Source: Entoloma clypeatum (lineage: Eukaryota; Basidiomycota; Agaricomycetes; Agaricales; Entolomataceae). Taken from it: a stretch of 64,000 bases of DNA. This document shows positions 56,667-64,000 of this stretch, piece by piece. The notes below the pieces were generated by a model that saw only the letters and a program-made list of their open reading frames with translations, was not told the origin of the DNA and did not search any database. The stretch covers positions 496,001-560,000 of the forward strand of contig OY751487.1 in assembly GCA_963565915.1 (NCBI GenBank). Direction: 5' to 3'. Numbering within the stretch: the stretch's first letter is position 1; each line of letters opens with the position of its first letter. Position numbers and translations under genes: made by a program.

Positions 56667-58528
56667 CTAAGAACAATTGTGGCGATAGTGGCGGGGTATA
56701 GAAATCCCCTTCGCTGAAGGAAGGGTAGATAAGAAACGTCTGCCATTTCTGTGCCTGCACGAGCCTCCTGGGCTTCCCGGGACGTAGATAAGTTTAGGAT
56801 TAGTACAAGGGGAAGGAAGTGGGACCGTGATATTAGAAGAAATGCCACTGCTAGCTTGGACACTAGTGCTCGTCGCGCCGGAGGAAGGTGTCGTACCAGT
56901 CGATATAGGGATGGAAGGACTTGTTGTATTTCCAGCGGGACTGGATGCGGGATTGGATCCATTCTGGTGACCATCATCCACTTCTGATATAGTATGGAGA
57001 AAGATATCGTTTTGGGCACCTCGACTGGGGCGTCAGGATACGCGAAAATAAAAAGGGGCTTTAGACTCACCATCAGAAAACCCACATTTGGCGTTGTACG
57101 CCGGGGATTTATGTCCTCCGCTGAGATCCCACCCAGAAACCTGGATGTTGCTGCCATCTAGCTGATTCCAGTAGAGCATCTGCTTCGCTCCCCTTGTACA
57201 TGCACTTGGATTTCCTTCGCACCAGACAGGGGGTACAGCGGAAGCAATCGGTGCATTCGAAGTGGCGCCAGTCACATTGCAATGGAAAGGTACATGGTAC
57301 ATGTTGGGCTCGCCGCAGCTGATGGAGCATGGGAGTTAGCGCTTCCCCGATGAGGAAGATCACGAAGAGAGAAGCAGAGCGGCTTACCCATTCGGGATCT
57401 AAGGAATGCAAGATAAACGTTAAGGGGTTGAAGATGCTGGCGAGACGGACCACGGCTTACCCAGCCCCACTAGAATAACGAGATAAGCCAAAATCCTTGG
57501 TGTCGATATTTGGTGACTTACTGCACAAATACAGCCTTGTGGTGGGCAAGGAGGCATTGCTGCCGGAACCGAGTAGATAGTGAGTCGCTTCCACGGCGTG
57601 CTTCACCAGATTCAGCGCGATGACTGAACACGATATACAGTCAGCACGTACTGATACCGAACAGTAAAGACGGCGAGGTTTTCCGCTGTGACCTTCGTGA
57701 TGTCAGACTGAAGAAGGTTGAGCATCGCTTGAGTAAGTGTTGAAGGGAGATTTACCTGATAAGAAATGGCGAATGCAGTTCCAGCTGCCATAGATTCGTT
57801 CTGAGTGTGCACTTGGAAATCAGATTAACACCTGGATAGAAGGATCTCCCAGGTCGAAATGGATTCACTGTTGGGTGAAACAATACACGTCTCCACATTC
57901 TTGAGATACATGAGAGCAATTACTTCAGGGGATATGCAAGTTGCAACATACATAATCATCCGGGTAAGTATTACCATCTGCCCATTGAGATGTATACTTT
58001 CCATCATAGGAAAGTGTCGTTTGTGCGCGATTTGCGGCAATTTCGACGGTGAATTCTCCGCCTGCTGGGCTGGTCGGAAATATGATGTTAAAGTCGCCGA
58101 TGTTCGGCGAAAATGAAGGTGCGTACATCTCCAGAATATCACCGGCTTTAGGAGGAAACAAATCACACTAGATGACGGAACGAAATCAGGGAATACATTT
58201 CCCCTTGTCGACTTATGTACTAACCTGATCGACATGATGGACTACCCAAACCCTTAGCTTAGCTCAGTGAAATCAGGCATTGAGATGAGACTTACACCAC
58301 CATTGACTTTTAGTGAGCCCATAGAGCGGCCGCACGATGTCGGCCGCATTCAGATCCAGCTTTCCAGAATTACCCTGGACATACGGACTTGGATGTCAAC
58401 AATGAACTTCAACGCAAAGAAAGACGTCTTACATCGAGGCAATACATTCCCTTATGAAAGGGAGCAAGATGTCCGTTTGTGACTTGAAGAGCCAACAGTG
58501 CGATTGCGATAGGGAAAGAGCGATGCAT
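56667..58528 (-). CDS. Secreted AA14-like lytic polysaccharide monooxygenase (putative)
   Basis: About ten exons are read from ATG 58528 to the stop at 56667-56669; several splice sites near 58260-58296 and 57850-57910 are uncertain. The signal peptide MHRSFPIAIALLALQVTNG is followed directly by His (HLAPFHKGMYCLD), giving the N-terminal His needed for a copper histidine brace. Later blocks are DIVRPLYGLTKSQWW, VVHHVDQCDLFPPKAGDILE (candidate second His), GGEFTVEIAANRAQTTLSYD, LHTQNESMAAGTAFAISYQV, TPWKRLTIYSVPAAMPPCPP, a 9-nt exon coding WGW (57464-57472) and VSGWDLSGGHKSPAYNAKCG. A Ser/Thr-rich linker and a short Cys-containing tail follow. Family members oxidise recalcitrant xylan on cellulose. 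The family call rests on motif memory, not a search. Confidence 0.62.
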
Positions 58529-59459
58529 GCCGTAAGAGAATAGGGACAAAAGAAAACGGCGCAAAGGTGGTAGACTCCAACAAACGAGATGGGGAGAACG
58601 TGAACAAGGAGCGACGAGGAAAGAAGATTAAGAAGTACTGATGAAGAGCGGTGAACGCCATGGCAGGATTATAATTATAAGTGAACCAGAGAAAGGTATT
58701 ACGCAATACAGAAACATTAGGCTTCGTCAAAATTTCGATGTTGTTGCTAGGTGATTATCCATCCTCGGTGATGAGGGGACCATTGAACAGTGTCTTGGGA
58801 ATTTGGTGATCCTCGGTTTCTGCATAGAAGAGGCACAGGAAATGAGTGGAGTGGCCGTTGTATCACGAGTACGTGAAGCCCATTCCGCCGCAAGATCGCC
58901 TCCTGAATCTGGTACATCAGATGTAACCTCTCTATGACGGAAAGCTGTCAATGCGCGATAGGTCCGACCTATAGTCTATTCCTTCCCATCTGTAGTTGTT
59001 TGTAGGGTAGGTATGACGAGAACTTGAGTGCCTGAGTTTGGCCTGAGTACCCATGGCGGCGTTTCCAGGGTCTCTCACATATGCGACGAGGCCAATTCGA
59101 TACGACATTTGACAAGGTGCTAGCGTCGCCCTTTGGAAATGTTGTACCATTGTACTGGTCATCGCAGTCCGATTACAAGTTGAGTTGAAGCAAAACTGGC
59201 AGGTGGCAAGACTTGACCAAACAACGCGTGTCAAACAACACGACGCCAAATTTTGATTCATTGACCATCATCATCACATGAAAACATAGAACCTCAGAAC
59301 CTGAAGGTACATACTCATACATCTATACCCCGCTGAACCCGTAAGGAGATAATGAGATGCTGACTAGGTCAATGTCATAGGCAATAGTTCCGATTACGGA
59401 ACGAGGATGGCCTCTACTATGTACCAAGTTGAAATATGCCGGACCCAGATGGCTCCTTG
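58529..59459. other. Intergenic, no gene recognised
   Basis: It lies upstream of the LPMO-like gene and downstream of the membrane-protein gene (both -). Small open frames (58727-58951, 58932-59261) have no motif or splice support. Confidence 0.5.
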
Positions 59460-60422
59460 TCATCGAGGAAGTTCAGATCTCGGAGGGACCAGACCCGGAG
59501 TCGCATACAACACCACCGCAAGGATCTCCGGCAGCGCATATAGCGGGTACCACAACCGTTCATTGTTCTGCTTCCTCACATCCGTGATCGTCGCCGTCGC
59601 AAACACCTCACGCACAAGCAGGAGCAATGCGATTACGCTCAGAACGTACGCCCCGTATCGCTTCCCCAGCGACTCCCTAGCGGAAGTGCGCTCATCTAAT
59701 GCCGCAACACCGTCAATATCCATATTAGAAAGCACGCAAATGGGTTTTACGCACCCTGGAGCTCGACGCTTGCGAGGATGAGAGTTTGATATGCCACGAG
59801 CAAAGTAAGGACGAGGAATATGGCCGTGCTGGCGATACGCAGGTTATTTTCTTTGCTCGGTGGTGAACTAGTTGATTCGGTCGCTCCAACGATGCCGAGG
59901 ACGACTGCCGCGAGCATGAACATCCTAAAAAGACGCCTGTTATAAATGAGCCCTGCTAAAGGTCCCTTGCGAGGCTGTATATCGCTCAGCAGTTCCCTAG
60001 TATGTCCCATCATTTAAAAAAAATGCGCTGAAGAGTGGGACGAAACAGCCTCACCGATCAAGTACAAGCGTGTAGGCAGAGTACAGCAGACCAAAGAACC
60101 CGACGCCGAATAATACTTGATCTGCAATGAGCAAACTCAAGTCGTTTTCGACCGAAGTTGAATGTGATCCAGCGAGAATAGCGCGTATGATGAAGGCAGT
60201 GGTGCGTACTGCTGCAGTATTAGCGACGATTGTTCTTCTCTCAGAGGGTAAAGAGAACTCACTGGCACAGAACAAAGATAGGATGACGAAGACATAAGTG
60301 GGGCGTTTGATCGATTGTATCAGAAACCATCCCAAGACAGGGACATAAAGCACGGCAAAAACAGCAGCTGGGGCGACTGATTCGATTCCGACAGCTTTGG
60401 CGAGAGTGAGTGCGCCGCTCAT
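59460..60422 (-). CDS. Multi-pass membrane protein, fungal DUF7702/RTA1-like (264 aa)
   Basis: Four exons: 60263-60422, 60055-60211, 59755-59996, 59460-59695 (total 795 nt). Hydrophobic segments number about seven: SVAPAAVFAVLYVPVLGWFL, YVFVILSLFCA, an IIRAIL helix, VLFGVGFFGLLYSAYTLVL, MFMLAAVVLGIVGA, IASTAIFLVLTLLVAYQTLI, YVLSVIALLLLVREVFA, and LPEILAVVLYATPGLVP. The C-terminal LWYPLYALPEILAVVLYA resembles the fungal seven-helix DUF7702 group. The ATG at 60422 (MSGALTLAKAVGIESVAPAA) is preferred, as no upstream ATG is in frame. Function unknown. Confidence 0.7.
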
Positions 60423-61180
60423 GACGGAAACGGTTCTGATGTTTTTTTTTTTCGTCACCTCGACTTCCCAGGTACTTATAAGGACTGCCACCAGGCTGAC
60501 CGGAACCAAAAGACTAGTCAAGTAACCTCATTCTATGACATGTGGAAACCATCATCGGCGAAACATATTTGATGGGGCTCTGCCAAACTCTACCGCAGTC
60601 GCGTAGCAAGAGGCTCCGTGCTGCGCCGCGCCATGGAGAGGCTGTGCTTGAATCGCTTCATTGAAATTCCTCAGTGATTGATTGGTTCGTGGCAATCGAG
60701 TGCATGTATCTATGTTTGTCCTCTGGATAGGTCCTTGAGGTCATTCCTTGTCGGGCTGTCAAGGACATGCGTCGTGCCGACTTTCCGAGTCGACCATGGG
60801 CTCTCAAGATCTCATGGGGTACAGTATATCGGAATTCATTTGTGACCGTGTATGAGGTCTATTTTTGCTCTGGTTCTATTTTTGAACTTGATTTTTCGGA
60901 TAACGGCAGCTAATTCCCCTTAAGACTACATCGGAGCAGACTATCCAGGATCTATTCTGCTGTCCCATCACAGTCATCGCAAATGGCTGGAAGTGATAAC
61001 GTTCTCGTAGGATGGCTTCTGCGATAGAAATATTGAAAACATGCAGACAAAAAGATACGATAAATTAGAGCCCAAGATAATAGCACAAGATATGAAGGAC
61101 ACAAAACAGCAGCTGCGGACCAAACAGCAGCTGTACGGCCCCATCTATTTGGGGTTGAGCTTTGCGGCTCATGGTCAAAG
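60423..61180. other. Intergenic, no gene recognised
   Basis: It separates the membrane-protein gene from the 3' end of the BTB gene, both on the - strand. The 61041-61247 frame is unsupported. Confidence 0.5.
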
Positions 61181-62268
61181 CTACAAGTCAGGAAAAAACG
61201 TCGTCAATGAGTCGAAAAAGTCCCTGCGCGCGTCCGCCAGAATCTGATCCCAGCGTGCATTGCAATCCCTGCACACCGCATCTTCTACTGGCTGAGTCGT
61301 CCCCCTCTCGACCTTGTGGCTCCGCATCGCCTTGAGAGTCGCTAACACGTCCTTGGTGCGCATAATCGACCGGTGCAGCACCACCACCCTCCAATAGATA
61401 TGCACGTGGCATACGGACCCTTCTTCTGCAGCACACTGCCAGGTGTCGAGAGCCACAGCCTCAAGCCGGTCCGCGATCCACCACATCATGCGTTCCCGGC
61501 CGAGAGTGACTTTTTCCTTGTCTGCAAGTGAAAGGAGATGTGAACGAACGCCCCGTGCGTGCCGGGGTGCACCGGTGTCTTGTCCGTAAGTGGCGTTCAC
61601 GGGGAGCCGGGAAAGGTGGTAGAAGGCGGTAGTCAACAACCTTGGCTCGAACATACGTGCGAGCCGTATAACGGACGCAGGTTCGGGGGCAACGTCGTCC
61701 ATGGTCACACCTGGCAGTGCATTTTTCAGGCGGCGGGCATAGAGCGACTCGCGCTCGTCCCAGGCTTGCAGCGTCTGGGGCCAGTCCTCGCGGATGTAGG
61801 AGAGTATGGTGTCTTTTAGGGGTGCGATGAGGAACTTATCGGCAAGCCTGAGGGGGCCGAACATTTTGAAGGCGATATCAGGGTCGCCGCGTTGGAGGGG
61901 AGCCGCACTACACATGGCGGTTCGGCTGGTGAGTATATGGGTGGCTGGTTGGTCGACAAGCATGAAGAGCAAACTCACAATGGCTCATAAAGGAATTTTA
62001 AGAAGATATTGAGGTCGCTGGGATCTTCCTGGAGCTCCACGAGAGGCACGCCGTCATAAGAATCACGTACTGTCGGTGTGATGAGTTCACTCAAAGTTTT
62101 GGAGTGTTTTGAGAGGATAGATTGGTGGACACGAAAGTAGGTATGGTTTCCATCTGCGTCTCTGGTGAGGATAACCAGATTTCCGTCGGGGAAATAGAGT
62201 TCCCTGTCATTGGTAATGTTTATACAAGCATCGTCTCCGTCGTCACATGTGTCGAAGTCTGAAGCCAT
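61181..62268 (-). CDS. BTB/POZ domain protein (344 aa)
   Basis: Two exons, 61979-62268 and 61181-61925, joined through a 53-bp intron. Residues ~22-95 form the BTB fold typical of basidiomycetes: LYFPDGNLVILTRDADGN, TYFRVHQSILSKHSKTLSEL, GVPLVELQEDPSDLNIFLKF LYEP-like spacing. A helical region (AFKMFGPLRLADKFLIAPLK, LKDTILSYIREDWP) corresponds to the BACK-like segment after BTB. Such proteins often act as Cullin-3 adaptors or chromatin factors; nothing here decides between them. A CxxC pair near the end (AVCRDCNARWDQIL) may bind a metal. Confidence 0.85.
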
Positions 62269-62343
62269 GTTGAAGAGAAATGGACACGAACGAGCATATA
62301 CACGTCACCCCATCATGAACATTGAAAATAAACCGCCAATCAG

Positions 62344-62355
62344 CGTCACGTGACG
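62344..62355. promoter_or_regulatory. Perfect 12-bp palindrome CGTCACGTGACG in a divergent promoter
   Basis: An extended E-box/bZIP-type palindrome 76 bp upstream of the BTB gene start and 467 bp upstream of the DUF6593 gene. Such CACGTG cores bind bHLH or bZIP factors; binding here is inferred. Confidence 0.45.
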
Positions 62356-62821
62356 ACACGGTAAATTAACTTGATCGCTTCCGCTCTGGCTCCAATTTCG
62401 TTTGAAAAACGCAGACCAATTTGGTGTGGGTTGAGTCTGTATCTCAGTTATGGCTTGCGTAGTGTCAATTGGTCGGTATTTTCCATGTGGATGTTCATTC
62501 CGTCAATTACTCATTCATTCGCTCTAGTAACAGCGTATAATCCAGAAAAGATTTACCATCAAGATTAGTACTAGACAACATCGAACCTTCGAACCTGATG
62601 ACTCTCGACAGAGTTCTCTGACCAGTCTGACCACACCTCACCGCAATGCAACCTTCATGGTTAGCGCTCCAAAATGCGGTGCTGTCAGGGAGTTCTTCAC
62701 TCCAAATAAGACACAGCATCAACAGTGACTAGTGACTGGCAACGCAGCCACCTCGTTCCCAGAGGTGTAAAAGAGGGCGCAAACCGAATGATAACACCCC
62801 GAACTAACGACCACTCTTCCG

Positions 62822-63513
62822 ATGCACTTGTACCTCTCCGAGCGCTCGCCTCTTAACGCGGCTTTCACGAACGAGTCTGGCCAAGTCATCTACAAAGTCT
62901 CCACGCCCAGAGGCATCACAGGGCGCATCTCCACCATCAACCGCATCCTCCCCTCTGATATCCCGGGCGGGGGGGACCCTCTGAGGGACAGATTCGGCCA
63001 GCTGGCGACAGTAGAGCACCACGCGTTCCGCACGTCGATCATCAAGTACGGCGGGAAAGAAATCAAAACGAAGGAGTATTTCCGGAAGGTCGGCTTTGGG
63101 TTTTACGGAAGGTGAGCTGAGATTTTTTTTTTTCTATCTCGATGGAAGCATCTCATGAGTCTGTTCGTTCAAAGGCATCGGGCGTTTACGGGGCCTGACG
63201 GGAAAGAGTACAAATGGATCCTGGGCTCTTCCACGTCCAGAGTCAGTCCTGGGTGGTTCACTCTTCGTAACGGCCTCACTGCTGACTCTTCTTTTACTTT
63301 TTCGAATAGCTCTGTCTGAATGATAAGGCAGAGACGCCTGTGGCCAAGTTCCACAAGAAGAGTCTAGGGATCATCGGGGCGGCCCACCCCGCATCGCTCG
63401 AGATCTTTCCCCCTGGAGAACGGATAATAGACAACATTGTGGTGACGTTCATCTACATCGAGAAGCTACGCAAAGATAAGGAGAACAACATGAAGAATGC
63501 TGGGCATGGCTGA
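62822..63513 (+). CDS. DUF6593-type protein (186 aa)
   Basis: Three exons: 62822-63111, 63175-63241, 63310-63513. The sequence starts MHLYLSERSPLNAAFTNESG and contains YKVSTPRG…ISTINRILP, FRKVGFGFYGR, AFTGPDGKEYKWILG and a C-terminal LEIFPPGERIIDNIVVTFIY. This is the arrangement of the small beta-rich DUF6593 family that is widespread and expanded in Agaricomycetes. No signal peptide or catalytic motif is seen. It is transcribed divergently from the BTB gene with a ~550-bp shared promoter region. Confidence 0.78.
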
Positions 63514-64000
63514 TGATATGGTGGTGGTGGAGGTTTCACTTATATTGAGATCGGCATTTCCGAAACTTAATTCACGTTGCCATGTTTCATGCAATTTTTG
63601 TAATTATTGTACATCAGCAAACTAGACCTGTGGCACTATACCGGCCATGGTCAGTTTAGGTGTTTCTATGAACCCTCAAGTTAAGTTGAGGTTAAAACTA
63701 GTTTTGACTAGTTGGAGTCATGAGTCTCAGGTTAATGGTTTAACTGGTCAATTATATTAACCAGTTTCAACAAGTTAATGCCTTAACCACACCTCAGAAT
63801 ACTGAAAGCACATCATGAAATATATCTAACAAGTCTCAGCATAGACATACAATACTTTTCTTGCATGCTGTCAAGCTTTTTAAACTCAATACAATGTGTT
63901 TTATCACTGCTGCAAAGACACATGTGTTACATATCCTTGCCTTCTACCTTGTGGTGCCAGTGTTGTACAAGTCAGGTTGACTGTGGGTCAGTATAGTCAA
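63514..64000. other. Right-edge non-coding DNA with short inverted words
   Basis: AT-rich. Between 63660 and 63800 words such as ACTAGTTTTGACTAGT, TTAACTGG and CCAGTTTCAACAAGTTAA occur in both orientations. No gene is seen. Confidence 0.4.

Overview
The window is a fungal nuclear segment, most likely from an Agaricomycete (Basidiomycota). The evidence is dense 50-60 bp GT-AG introns, basidiomycete-type gene families (DUF6593, an AA14-like LPMO, F-box/LRR, BTB/POZ) and a heavy load of Ty3/gypsy chromoviruses, Ty1/copia, a LINE, Tc1/mariner and a Crypton-like tyrosine-recombinase element. No gene model or name was looked up; all calls come from reading the sequence.

Transposon half (1-43520). 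The left edge is the 5' part of a gypsy element (LTR 1-419 plus a deleted gag to about 1300), followed by AT-rich DNA and small repeats. From 5540 to 43520 there is one old copia element (copia-1, + strand; LTRs 5540-5880 and 43170-43520) swollen from about 5 kb to 38 kb by insertions. In its leader sit a LINE 3' tail (6221-6709, 12-bp target duplication) and gypsy-2 (7021-14448, target duplication CCTCC), whose own 5' LTR holds a solo LTR (7375-7807). In its pol gene sits a LINE/copia-2 composite (about 18613-21481). In its last codons sits copia-3 (- strand, 22140-43144, target duplication TTACC). Copia-3 carries a palindromic MITE (24257-24672), and its 5' LTR is split by a 14.8-kb insertion (28288-43071). 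That insertion is a mobile element with a tyrosine recombinase and an XPG/GEN1-like nuclease. The recombinase gene is split by a second chromovirus, gypsy-M (32332-40533, target duplication CCTTC), and the gypsy-M reverse transcriptase is split by a Tc1/mariner element (35635-37253, TA). The nest is five layers deep, and most of the joints can be verified from paired LTR halves and target duplications.

Host half (43706-63513). This part is compact, intron-rich and mostly free of transposons, with one more copy of the MITE at 54597-55012. In order it holds: two paralogous secreted modular proteins (- strand), one with a perfectly phased exon triplication; an F-box/LRR-type protein (+); a GH47 alpha-1,2-mannosidase (+); an F-box protein (-); an AA14-like copper LPMO (-); a multi-pass membrane protein (-); a BTB/POZ protein (-); and a DUF6593 protein (+).

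The most novel feature is the tyrosine-recombinase plus XPG-type nuclease element. It has short direct repeats at its junctions, a complete R-H-R-W-Y catalytic series, a GCR1_C-like tail and a nearly intact structure-specific nuclease as cargo.
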